Of a DNA stretch of 64,000 nt, positions 12,467-23,376 are shown one piece after another. The notes below the pieces were generated by a model. It searched no databases. It was not told the DNA's origin and worked only from the letters and a program-made list of their open reading frames with translations. Made by a program: the position numbers and the translations under genes. Source of the DNA: Sarcomyxa edulis. Taxonomy: Eukaryota; Basidiomycota; Agaricomycetes; Agaricales; Mycenaceae. The stretch is from assembly GCA_009761415.1 (NCBI GenBank), contig QUOL01000034.1:1-64000 (forward strand), written 5' to 3'. How positions within the stretch are numbered: position 1 is the first letter of the stretch; every line of letters starts with the position of its first letter.

Positions 12467-13520
12467 GAAGAGTGCTACATTCCCTGGGAAGAGTGATATG
12501 GTACATATAAGACATGTTGATTGAAGGTATAATAAGCCTTATTGAGAGTTTGAATCATAAAGGTAGTCAACCACTTAGCATGCCTCAACAACAGCGGGTT
12601 ATCCCAAAGTCTAATTCAGCAGTATTACCACTAGCAGGTCATTGCTCTCCTCACGCAACACACGCAGAGCCGTCAACAGATATCTCTGACAAATTTTTGA
12701 TCATTGCCTCATCACCCAATAAGGACACAGAGCTCGCCATCCCCTTCTGTCTGCACTCAGGCAGAGACTCTCTCAATCACCTAAACAACCCATTTCTAGA
12801 CACAACTCCCAAACCCTTGCGAGCAGCACCATCTCTCACCTTCCAACCTTCTGGTAAACTTGCCAATCATTGTTTGTCAGCCCCTCTTCAACAACACTGT
12901 CTCTCCAATGCCCAGTCTAGCCGTATCTGTTTCCAATACCATCCTCCACACCAACAACACCAACGCTAACACCAATCACAATAACAACTACACCAGCCTG
13001 AACAGCACTATCTCTAGATCACACCGTGCTCCCTTGTAAATGCCCATTCACCTTTGTCGGCCCTGTTTTTGGCCCATAACCACTCTCAAGCAATCCTTCA
13101 CCTCTTCTGCTTCCTCCACCAATTTCCCTATCTGCAATGACATGACAGAGGTTGGGGACTACAACCCATATCAGTTGGATCTGGATGTTGACATCAATAG
13201 AGAGGTCAGCACTCCTTCTGTGATGCCTACCCGTCCCCCTTATGTTATACCTGCTATGAACACCTTGCATAATATCCTTTTTCTTATATACAATGACAGG
13301 CCTTGTACTGCATCATTCTCGGATGCTAATGAACCATAACAATGATACCTGGTGCTAAACGCAAATGCTAGAAAAAAATGGAAAAGTGACCCCAGACATT
13401 CTGGGGAAGCCCAGCAGCCATGGGCTATCCCATGGGTAAGTGGGACATGGGCAGCCCTTCTAGGATATACCCAAAGATGGGACGTTCCCAAGATCCCACA
13501 CCCACAGACGGTCCCATAGG
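12467..13520 (+). repeat. Left arm of the large palindrome (3' end of left KDZ copy)
   Basis: Reverse complement of 13647-14690. Identity is close to perfect from about 12720 inward and slightly lower outward. The arm contains two short open frames (12514-12969, 151 codons from ATG, and 13040-13339) that are conserved in the opposite arm. They have no recognised domain and low-complexity Ser/Pro/His content, so I treat them as unproven. The stretch 13380-13520 is rich in TGGGA / TCCCA palindromic motifs resembling those at 30990-31340. Confidence 0.8.
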
Positions 13521-13646
13521 AATTTTGGGGAAGCCCAAGATATCTTGGGATTGACCATGTGCCCATGGACACTCATACCTCTTAGGTTATATATTCTGTC
13601 AATTTTGTCAACCTAAGAGGTTGGGAGGGGGGGGTTGACTGAAGTG
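13521..13646. repeat. Unique 126-bp centre of the palindrome
   Basis: The spacer between the arms is not symmetrical overall but contains an internal perfect inverted repeat, CCTCTTAGGTT ... AACCTAAGAGG (about 13588-13620), next to a G-run. It marks the junction of two elements that lie tail to tail; the small inverted repeat may be a remnant of their facing termini. Confidence 0.6.
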
Positions 13647-14690
13647 CCTATGGGACCGTCTGTGGGTGTGGGATCTTGGGAACGTCCCATCTTTGGGTAT
13701 ATCCTAGAAGGGCTGCCCATGTCCCACTTACCCATGGGATAGCCCATGGCTGCTGGGCTTCCCCAGAATGTCTGGGGTCACTTTTCCATTTTTTTCTAGC
13801 ATTTGCGTTTAGCACCAGGTATCATTGTTATGGTTCATTAGCATCCGAGAATGATGCAGTACAAGGCCTGTCATTGTATATAAGAAAAAGGATATTATGC
13901 AAGGTGTTCATAGCAGGTATAACATAAGGGGGACGGGTAGGCATCACAGAAGGAGTGCTGACCTCTCTATTGATGTCAACATCCAGATCCAACTGATATG
14001 GGTTGTAGTCCCCAACCTCTGTCATGTCATTGCAGATAGGGAAATTGGTGGAGGAAGCAGAAGAGGTGAAGGATTGCTTGAGAGTGGTTATGGGCCAAAA
14101 ACAGGGCCGACAAAGGTGAATGGGCATTTACAAGGGAGCACGGTGTGATCTAGAGATAGTGCTGTTCAGGCTGGTGTAGTTGTTATTGTGATTGGTGTTA
14201 GCGTTGGTGTTGTTGGTGTGGAGGATGGTATTGGAAACAGATACGGCTAGACTGGGCATTGGAGAGACAGTGTTGTTGAAGAGGGGCTGACAAACAATGA
14301 TTGGCAAGTTTACCAGAAGGTTGGAAGGTGAGAGATGGTGCTGCTCGCAAGGGTTTGGGAGTTGTGTCTAGAAATGGGTTGTTTAGGTGATTGAGAGAGT
14401 CTCTGCCTGAGTGCAGACAGAAGGGGATGGCGAGCTCTGTGTCCTTATTGGGTGATGAGGCAATGATCACAGATTTGTCAGAGATATCTGTTGACGGCTC
14501 TGCGTGTGTTGCGTGAGGAGAGCGATGACCTGCTAGTGGTAATACTGCTGAATTGGACTTTGGGATAATCCCCTGTTGTTGATGCATGCTAAGTGGATGA
14601 CTACCTTTATGATTCGAACTCTTAATAAGGCTTATTATACCTTCAATCAACATGTCTTATATGTACCATATCACTCTTCCCAGGGAATGT
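13647..14690 (-). repeat. Right arm of the large palindrome (3' end of right KDZ copy)
   Basis: Mirror image of 12467-13520, continuous with the right KDZ copy. It carries the same two short open frames on the minus strand (14198-14653 and 13828-14127); the first differs from the left arm in about ten residues near its start and is then identical. No protein family is recognised. Confidence 0.8.
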
Positions 14691-15298
14691 AGCACTCTTC
14701 CCAGGGAAGGCATCACTCTTCCCGGGGAAGGCATCACTCTACCCAGGGATAAACTATCTCTACCCGGGGACAGACTATCTCTACCCGGGGACAAACTATC
14801 TCTACCCGGGGACAAACTATCACTATCCAGTTATGATTTTGGTCCATTGGGAAGATATATGTTTTACCCGGGGAAAACATATGTCTACCCGGGGAACAAC
14901 CATCCCTATTCGGGGAACATGTATATCTTCCCAGGGAAGATACACCTCTTTCAGGGATGTTCCCAACTACTTCCACACACTACGTGGGCTTCCCTAATAT
15001 CATGTGGGACCTGACCATTAATTTAGGGAAGTCCCACGCAGTAGTAGAGAAATTGCCTCACTTGCTACAACATAATATCACTTATGCATCACTTTCTAAC
15101 AACTTGATATATTTGTTAGCCAAAACAATACTAACTAACTATGTAGTCCATGGCAATCATGTGAGTTACACGGGTATGGGCCAATAGATAAATAAATACC
15201 AACTAAGGAGGTAGTCCATGGCAATCATGTGGGTAACACGGGTATAAGCCAATAAATATCCACCAACCAACCAGTCGAGAACAATACAATCACATATA
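14691..15298 (-). repeat. Right KDZ copy 3' tail with 21-bp tandem repeats
   Basis: About four tandem units of a 21-bp sequence (TACCCGGGGACAAACTATCTC) at 14750-14825, preceded by GAAGAGTGATGCC-type units. The Plavaka empty site is near 14700-14720. Beyond 15020 the motif CACATGATTGCCATGGACTAC occurs twice in tandem (about 15150-15180 and 15205-15235 as read on -). The segment is the 3' flank of the transposase gene and probably part of the subterminal region of the element. Confidence 0.65.
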
Positions 15299-15300
15299 CA

Positions 15301-18300
15301 TCAGAATTCCTCTTCGTCTTGCATCCTGTTACGTTTTCTTGGTGATCCTTCTCGGTTTGGTGTTCCTTTAATAGGTGACACGTTTCTGCTGTGAATTGGA
15401 GTTTGAAACACCATAGAGGTACGTGGGATGTCAAGTCCTGTTGTAGTATACGCAGATTGCAATGCATCTGTGAATGTGAACTGTTCAATGGCTTCAATAA
15501 GTTCTTCTTCCATTTCGTAATCCCCTTGTTCCTGTTCTTCTTCCTCCTCTGAGTCGTCATTGTCATTCCCACTCCCAGCACCCAAACTCATTGCCTTATC
15601 AATCTCCTGTTGTGATGGACCCCATGAATTGGACATGTCACGAAAACACCTAACCACCATCACTTTGGCCTTCCAGATTCCAGATAGCTTACAAAGAGAT
15701 TGTGCCCTCAAATTGAGCTGATATTCAAGATGACCATCGTTGCATTCATTCATAAGAATGGTGATGCATGCCCACTCCTCCATCATCCAGTCCTGCATGG
15801 CACATCTCTCCTTTGACAATCGAATCTCCTCTTCCTCGCAACGATCCAACTTCAAAAGACTTTTGATGGCTTGTCGAACATATTCATCGTCAAGCCACAA
15901 TGGAACAGCATTGGCATCATCTGTAGCTTCATCTAACCCAATGTCTTGCCAGATATCATCATCAACATCCAAGTCAAAAAGCTTTTCTCGGTTGATCTGG
16001 GGGGGTATGATTGCGCCTCGTGGTGCTTGTTTTCCAGCTTTCAGAGTCGCCATTTCAGTACACAGTTTGTTGTACTTTGCAGCCAATTGAACAATGCCAG
16101 GCTCTTTTCTTTTGACCTGACTAGCCGTGTGACTGTGAAGCTTTTTTTCTGAACAGGATACAATCAAGACATGCACCACAGTCATTTGAGTCAATCAGAC
16201 TTACCATTGCTAGTCTTGCAGTATGCGCGTTCTAGACGGTCCAATTCAAACTTCCTCTGTCTGAGACGGTCACGAATGCGAGACTTTAATGCACGTGCGT
16301 TCATGCGTAGCCTGAGGAACTGGTTTCCAACCAACGAAGCTAAACGTGCTTTGCCAGTAACCCCAAGTGCCAATCTCTTCCGTTTCAGAGTCTCAGCTAG
16401 ACTCTTGATTCTATCTTGAACCTCGTCCCATTGACTGCTTGCCTCCACAGCATCCATATCATCCTCATACACACCAATAGCCAACATCTTTTCAATGTCC
16501 ACCAGTTCCTTCTTGTACGCTTTCTGGCAATCTTCCAGTGTCATTATCTCTTCGATAATCTTGTCTGCCTTGTCTTTCGATTGACCTTGAGTCAAAGACG
16601 CGTCAAGAAATCATGTCTGTCATGAAAATACAAAATACTCACGTTGCAAAGGCTTGGTTTGTTCGATGACCTGTGCCTTCCATTCTGCCCTGATCAAAAG
16701 CTCCCAATCATCTCTGGAGACCCTCTCGTCCGTATTGGCGTTACAAAACTCTGTTTCTGCAGCCAACTTCCGCTTCTGACAAGTCTCCCACTTCCGCTTC
16801 AGCCAATCACCAAGACTGTTCAGCGACTTGCCATCCAGATACCTGACTTGGGTATCAAGCACGTACAGTCTGTGGTGATATCCAGAAACCCGCAAAGATG
16901 GGATAAGCAACTTCAGCGTGCTCCAAAACCTTTCACAACCTTCCCCATCTGACCATCCAAAGCCTTTACACTTGCGTGGATGATAAATCAATTGGCAGGG
17001 CCATTGATGCCCGTACGCATGAAAGACGGATATTCCAAATGTGATTCGATCCATATATTCATCCAGAAAACCCCACTTTGTGCAGCTCCTGTGTATCTGA
17101 CATCCGATGTCATAAAGCCAGCCCACAGTCATATCAGAAGGTAGGTTTTCAAAAAGCTTTTGGATCAAAGCCAAAGAATAATGCTGCTTCTCTCCTGCTG
17201 AAGTCATATTGGCCAACCATAGGACCCGATCATGTCTGCAAAGCAAAGCCATGACACCTGTGTCGGCAAAGAATTGAGTGCTGGCCTTCTTTCTTCTTTC
17301 GTCAGCAGCTGTGAAGGATTCATTACATTCCTCCAGAACAGATGTTGGAACCTTCATAGAAGGCTCATAACCATCTTCTCTGTCAGCATTGCCTTTACCA
17401 GCTTTTTTTCTCTGTGAAGATCGAGAGGGTCTCTGCTCAGAAACCTTGGCTTCCATAGCCTTTACTTCCTCTTCTGTGAGAAAAACAGTGTTGGGATGGA
17501 AATATGGAGGGTCGCGATAGCTGCCTTTGCTGGTTTTCCGTCTCAACTGAGTGAAACAAGCATCAGAGCTTACTATCACGTCAGCGCTGCATCAAGTCAA
17601 TAAATCAAGATGCAAGAACTTTAAGCTCAAATATTACTTACATTGCATCTGGATCATGCACCAAGTCACCCCCAAAACACAGTGGGCACCGCTGCCTCAA
17701 GTACTCACTTGGTCTTTTCAGATTATTTGGTGCACTCGAAGAATTGGCTGTGGACAGTCTAAGTTGAAATTTCACCCTCAAAATGATCAAGTAAAGCTTA
17801 CAAGAATTATCCTCATCCTGCAACTCTTTGTCCTCTTCACCTCTGTCCTGAATCAATTTTGCTCGAACATTATCGATCTTTTCATCCACCATCTTAACGG
17901 TCTCATTGATCAAATAAGAATACCATAACAAGGCATTCCCAAATCTTCTACGGAGAGTATTCTGTACAGTAACCTTTATCAGAACATGGTATCGTAGAAA
18001 TGCAATCAAGTGCTCACTCGAGCTTGTAGAGTATAATTACGGTTGGAGAGAAAGGTCTCCACCGTATCACTCCAAGCTGTAACATTGGGAGCAGTCCGAA
18101 CAAAGAGATGATTGACAAAATCAAGCATGTTGATGTTAGCGGCAAGGGATGGCTCAAGTGGAGCACAAGGAAATAAGCCACGTGATAGAAGAAGGTGGGC
18201 GGGAGCACATGTACAGATGGTTAAAGTCTTGATTTCTGCATTTATGTCAATTCTCAGATCAAAGCTGCAGCCACTACTTTACTCACTGTCAAAATAAACA

Positions 18301-18755
18301 CAAGTCACCATGATTTTCCTTCTTGTGAAACCACATTGACAGTGGAAAGCTTCGCATTGCTCCATGGAACGCAATGAATGAGACTCTGAAAGAACACGAA
18401 GATAGGGAAGCAAAAGTTGTGGAATGACTTCACTCTTCCATGTATTCCACTGCTTCAGTTTCTTTTTGCTCGTAGAACTTGTCTGTGGCTTAGACACAGT
18501 AGCAGCGTGCATTTCGAGCTCATTGGCCTCATTGCCAAAGTCCGATAGATATTCCGAGCTTCTACTGGGACTTCGAGTTACAGGCTGAATAAAACGGCCT
18601 TCTGGAGTATGCAGGTCCGTCCTGGGAAAGAGTGTAACTTCTTGAATACGATGCCGTCCACGTTCGCCAATAGAGACAATAGCAAATGGTTCTGTTTTGT
18701 CGGGTGAAGTAGAAGCAGTAGCGCGTCGTCTGAAATTTGGAGCTCGAAAGGACAT
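15301..18755 (-). CDS. KDZ transposase (CxC1 type), right copy, apparently intact
   Basis: Seven exons read in frame: 18755-18287, 18235-18018, 17961-17802, 17747-17642, 17586-16643, 16585-16205 and 16148-15301, totalling 3126 nt or 1041 aa. Cysteines C134/C139/C141/C152 and the CxC1-like cluster (C164-T-C166, then GLFPCAP) lie in exons 1-2. RCPLCFGG precedes the core. The core includes D326 in SSDACF, D477 in YDIGCQ, H507/H511 in FHAYGH, YHPRKCKGF and D531/E533 in SDGEGCERFW; these resemble the conserved acidic and His/Cys blocks of KDZ enzymes. After residue 540 come coiled-coil-like charged helices and an acidic tail. KDZ enzymes are DDE-type DNA transposases. Unlike the left copy there is no premature stop, so this is the likely active gene of the pair. 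Three of the introns have GTGAGT/GTAAGT-type donors. Confidence 0.9.
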
Positions 18756-18900
18756 AGTTCTGTAGCACGGAATTGGGGGGAGGAAAGTAGACAGGGAATC
18801 TGATGTTGCCCGCGCACCCCACTATATATATGTGCAGAAAAGAACTTGTATTATTTTGGACCATCACCATGTGATGTCCCATATTATTGTTACATAGCAT

Positions 18901-19028
18901 GCTATTGGATCCGTAGATCAACAGCATGCAGACAGATTGCTGTCAATTTGCGGATTGACAACAAGATAAGTCGCCGATCCGCAAATCGACAACAACGAAG
19001 ACATGTCGTCGATCCGCAGATCGACGAC
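18901..19028 (-). repeat. Four small hairpins upstream of the right KDZ gene
   Basis: Inverted repeats at 18901-18925, 18941-18960 (TGTCAAT / ATTGACA), 18970-18992 and 19005-19028 (GTCGTCGATC / GATCGACGAC). Three have a CGCA/TGCG loop. They correspond to the hairpins at 1538-1636 of the left copy, where the stems differ in sequence but still pair. They lie between the partner-gene stop (19236) and the transposase ATG (18755). Confidence 0.55.
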
Positions 19029-19235
19029 GACAAAGGCTATCCTAAAAATGTGTATATGTGAAAAAAAAATGTTTGACACCAGCCCGACTCCCCAAGAAAG
19101 GACCCTAAGACATGCTACCAAGATATAGATATAGAACATGCACGATATTCGTGTATAGAATTGTGCATGTTAACTAACTACAACTACTATGCATATCAAA
19201 TGTCTTGTCTTGTCCAGTCCAGCCCAAATGTCCAT

Positions 19236-22084
19236 CTAAGTCGACTCGGCCATATGAACGGGTATCCAGCGAGGGCAGGTAGGAGCGCGACCAAACTTGT
19301 TGAAGAAAGTTTGGCAGTACACCGTCGCTAACATCCTCTCAACGCCGTTGATCTGCTTGGTCAAATTTTGCCTGGCTATCTCCGCGAGTGAAGGAAGACG
19401 AACACAAGTGAAAAAAGCCATGGTTGAGGGTGACATCGGCCAGTCCTTCATGAGATTTTGGAGAGCCTCTAAGTACGGAACCTTTTCGTTAGGCTGGATA
19501 GCCACCAGGCCACAATTTCTATGGGGTATTGGGCCCACCGTGTACCCGGAATCACCAAAAAAGACAGCCCGAACATCCTGATCGCGCGTCCCAGCGTTGT
19601 CGTCCTCCCACAAATCAGGCCTGAGTTTACGGTCCAAAGCAAGTAGTTCAAACCGGAAATTCAACTCGCACAACTCCCATAAAATCTCAGACTCGATCTC
19701 GGGAGTAAGACCTTGGTTCATGGCGTTCTCGTCGAGGGTATTGATGGTGGTGCCATTCCAAATCACTTCAGGTGGGACTGAGGTTTTGTGTCCGAACACC
19801 TGTTGGATACGAGCAACTCTTAGAGCATTAGGGGTCTTGCGGCGCGTGATGGAGGTGAGGGGCTGGAAGTCATTGTTTTCGGGCTCGTCGGGCTCGTCGT
19901 CATTGTTGGTCAACCCAGAGTCCTGCAGACGTCGCAGAATAGGAGCTGCAACTGAATCAGGCGTAAGATGCAAAAACTGTCCTAAGAAAGCCCTCCAATC
20001 TTGATTGCAGATTGCTCGCGGAACAAACTCCTCCGACCACATTGAGAACAAGACGACGGTGCGCGCTGCAATCCAATTGATGAAGAACCGAGCTCTGTTC
20101 TTTGTCTTGAGGAAAAGGCCGTACTCAGGGAAGAGATATCCCGACGTCTTTGTCAACTGAGTGTCCGCAGCGCTTGGACAATATCTCCGATTGACGCTGG
20201 AGAGAGCTATGACCCACAGAGGGATTGGCGGGGGCAGCGCTTCATCCATCGGTTCCTGGAATTTGTCTCTGTTAGGGGGAGGAGGCTCGGTGTCGCTAGC
20301 TGGCTCTTTCCCTCTAGTCTTCCTCTTCTTCCTTGGACGGCGTGAACTCGAGTCTGCATCAGTAGATGCAGACGCAGTGGAGGGACCAGAGTGAGAGACA
20401 TCAATGCCAACTGCCTTTGACATGGACTTCGACATGGAGGAGCTAGACACAGAGTTCCTAGTGGAAGTCGACGTTGTGCCCAAACCGGATTGAGTGAACG
20501 ACACAGACATGGATTTTGAAACGTTGGAACTGGAAGACGAGGACTTTAAGACGTTTGAACCGGGAGCGGCAGTTGACCTGGACATTGTCATCGATTTCGA
20601 CATTGTAGTTGATTTCGACTGAGACACGCTCGACCGAGCTGTCGTTGATTTTGACGCAACTTGCGGAGGACCCTGACTATGCAAAGTAGACTTGTTTTGA
20701 CGAGGAGCATCTTCATCCTGATCGAGCAAATTGACAAAGTCGGGAGCGTCATTGTCGATAACAGCATTCAATCCAGCAGGCCTAACAGGAGCACCTGTAG
20801 GAGGCTCGGAAGAAAACAACAAAGGCGGAGCAAGCACTAGATAGAAGAAAATCATGGGATATTTAGATCTTATATGTATATTGAGGATCTCGAAAGAAAC
20901 ATACCTGGCTTAATTGGTCTTGCTTCCCCAGTCCACAATTCATACGCAAAAGAATCCCAGTGCAATGGATCACCATCGAGACGAGCTGGGGCCTCTCTGA
21001 TGCTCTGCCTGACTGGAATCATTCCAGCTGGTGCTGGCTCGTCATCCTGGATTGTCAGCCCCGGATATTTCCTCCCGTTCCTGCGAATCGCCTTCCCCAG
21101 ACTTTCTGTTGCATCGCCAAAATAAATGATATCGAAGAGCGCCAGTTTGCCAGCTGCATCGCGGAAATGTGCACCAACGACGTCGACAGGAGCGAGCTCC
21201 TCAACGACAGCGTTGATGTTCATCTGAGGGGGGAGCTTGTGCTTGCGACGTGAAAGCCACACCGGAACCCTCATTTTCATCATGTTTGCGACGACGTATG
21301 GATTGCTGGTGATGCAGCCCATTAGATTGGGCTCAGCGAGAGGACAGTCCTGTTCATTATACGGCTCGTTCAACCGGGGGGTGTAGACCGAATAAAACTG
21401 AACAAAAGACACGATATCTAAATACAGTCTTTGAAATTTGGCGATCTGGAGAACAAGCTCCGCCAGACTCATGGGGGCGTACATGAGTTTTGTCCAAAGA
21501 AACTGGATGGCGTTGTGAGGATGGTACAGATAGCTGATGTTGGCATTCTGAGTTGCATGCCACTCCTTGAATTTTGAGCAGGCTTTGTCGAACAGGGGCT
21601 TCAATTGCTCCCGTCGTGATTTTCTCAACACACCAATTACGAGGCTGAACGCACTATTGGGACCGAGATGGAGATTGTCGAGCGTAGGAGTCCAGTAAGC
21701 CATAAATAATGGATCTTTCGGATCCTTTGTGGGAGGGGGGAGGATGCATGTGTGTTGATAGGTCCAAGTCCACCACTGTGGCCACTGCGAAAATTCATAT
21801 TGAGCAAACCGGCCATCGGCACGAGCTTGCAGAATAGCAGGGCCATAGAAGACCAGGGGAACGGTCTCTGCGTTTGGCGAGGTGATGATGTGCCATTCGC
21901 AAATAATCGAACCTGGTTGTACAGGGTCCGAGAGCCATCGAGTGCGTTGTAATGACCTGAGTGCAAAGATATTAATGTTACAGTGGACTCCAAACGCGCA
22001 AACGCAGGACTTACGTTTCTCGCCTGACCGATGAAAACGCTTGAACGTGGGCCGTTGAGGGTTGTACCAGTTCTGAGAGTCCAT
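19236..22084 (-). CDS. KDZ-composite partner protein (926 aa), function unknown
   Basis: The ATG at 22084 follows a leader intron. Exon 1 (22084-20905) and exon 2 (20836-19236) join in frame across a 68-nt intron to give 926 aa. Residues 1-393 include RTRWLSDPVQPGSIICEW, LVFYGPAILQARADGRF, a WPQWWTW tryptophan cluster and LYHPHNAIQFLWTKLMY. Residues about 440-555 are a Ser/Thr/Lys-rich low-complexity linker; about 559-571 is a basic nuclear-localisation-like stretch (RRPRKKRKTRGK). Residues 590-926 form a conserved C-terminal domain (PPPIPLW, YLFPEYGLF, ICNQDWRAFLG, WELCELNFRFELLALDR, VYCQTFFNKFGRAP). I do not recognise a catalytic motif. The same order, partner gene then KDZ gene, occurs in the left copy, so it is probably an accessory transposition or nuclear protein. 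Confidence 0.8.
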
Positions 22085-22188
22085 CGTAGGCAGAAAGGTG
22101 TGTGCGCGTGTTGGGGGGGGGAGAAAAACAAATGCTGAAAAATTGAACAGTTAGATATAATTTAAAGCCATTCCAATGAAAGTGAAGT

Positions 22189-22313
22189 GGTGATCCGACC
22201 CCGAGACAGACAGAAGAGTCAATGTCTCGGGGTATCGCGACGGACAGAAGAGTCAACGTCGCGATAGACGAGGACGCGGACAGCAGAGTCAACGCATCCT
22301 CGTTGGATGGACC
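22189..22313 (-). ncRNA. Four-way-junction (cloverleaf) structured element, copy A
   Basis: Read on the minus strand: a closing stem (GGT..ATCC with GGAT.ACC) encloses three hairpins with stems ACGAGGATGCG/CGCGTCCTCGT, TATCGCGACG/CGTCGCGATA and CCCCGAGACA/TGTCTCGGGG (10-11 bp, the last two perfect). Each is capped by TTGACTCTNCTGTC, within which GAC and GTC can pair. The element sits inside a predicted intron, donor at 22361 (CAG|GTAAGT) and acceptor at 22135 (TTTCAG), in the 5' leader of the 926-aa partner gene whose ATG is at 22084. This copy has the longest stems. No known RNA family is recognised. Confidence 0.75.
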
Positions 22314-22361
22314 AGGGGGGGGGAGAAGAGGGGAGCAAAAAAAAGGCAAAGAGAAACTTAC

Positions 22362-23136
22362 CTGGTTAAGACAATAAAGGGACCGGTGGGGCGAAACCAA
22401 AAACGAAGACCAAGGAAATGTAAAGAATGAGGGAGAGGATGAGAGTGAGGAGGACGGCGAGAAGTGAGACGAAGACCCAGGCAAGGACGACGGTGGTATC
22501 AATGGTGAAGTTGTCTTGAGTGATGATTGAGATTGAGTGATGATGAGAAAGATTGACGAAAGTCCAGACGGTCGAAGCGGAGTTGGGCTGAGTCCGAAAC
22601 TCTAATCACATGACTGAACACATCTTACAATTCTCGCGTCCAGTGTCAATTCTTCGGTTGTGCTGACAGATCAAAGACCGGTACGTTCAATCTATAAGCC
22701 TTTTACATATTATTAACCATATTTCTTAGTTTTTAATTCCCTCCCAAACCTCACAGAAACTTTGGTCTCAACCATGAAAGATCTTCCGCCCAATTAGGCA
22801 ACACTTCAAACTTCCAAGTTCGAACTTCTAAAGCCGCCTTATCTTTTTTTTGCATCGCCATCATCTTCAATCATTGTTCTCGCCATCGTCGTTGTCCTCG
22901 TTGTTGTTGTCCTCTTTGTCGCTTTCTTCTACGTCGCTGTCTTCAAGAAGTTCCTCGTATGATTATCGACTTGACCGTGCAAGATCTTAGCAAGAATTCG
23001 ATCGTCAAGTTGCAAACTTCCACAGCCGCCTTATCTTTTCTCTCATCGCCATCTTCACTCGTTTTTCTCGCCGTCTTCGTCACTGTCTTTTTCTTCATCA
23101 TCATCGACGGCCTCTGTTTTCACTTCTCGAGAACAG
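22362..23136. other. Divergent intergenic/leader region
   Basis: Between the minus-strand partner gene and the plus-strand leader introns. It contains an imperfect duplication of about 0.2 kb (near 22800-22900 and 23010-23100, sharing GCCGCCTTATCTTTT and CATCGCCATC) and pyrimidine-rich runs. It probably contains the promoters of both directions. No coding sequence is supported. Confidence 0.4.
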
Positions 23137-23187
23137 GTAAGCCCCTCACTTTTTTATCTATCCCATTCCCATCCCACCTTTCCTCTT

Positions 23188-23313
23188 GGTCTATCCAAGC
23201 AAGGGGGAGTTGACTCTTCTGTCCACCCCCTTGCTTTCCGCGACGTTGACTCTCCTGTCCGTCGTGGGACCGCGAGACATTGACTCTTCTGTCTGTCTTT
23301 GGGCTGGGTCACC
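23188..23313 (+). ncRNA. Four-way-junction structured element, copy B
   Basis: The closing stem GGT..ATCCA / TGGGT.ACC encloses three hairpins: CAAGGGGGAG/CACCCCCTTG (one A-A mismatch), CCGCGACG/CGTCGTGG (one G-T pair), and a weaker third stem ending AGACA/TGTCT. Caps are TTGACTCTTCTGTC, TTGACTCTCCTGTC and TTGACTCTTCTGTC. It lies in a predicted intron from 23137 (CAG|GTAAGC) to 23376 (branch-like ACTGAC, acceptor TTACAG). It is the first of three in the same direction upstream of the gene starting at 25477. Confidence 0.75.
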
Positions 23314-23376
23314 AACTCATCTCGATTTTTGATTCCATTTTCTTAGTTCGAGATGTACTGACTTGCATGATTACAG

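Noticed and set aside
12514..13339. Two short frames in the palindrome arm as protein genes
   Set aside because: Conserved only because the arms are near-identical; composition is low-complexity and no domain is seen. Left as unproven rather than annotated as genes.
12467..14690. Palindrome as an assembly artefact
   Set aside because: The arms differ in sequence, only the left arm side carries the Plavaka insertion, and a unique 126-bp centre is present, so it is not a simple mirrored contig; long reads would settle it.
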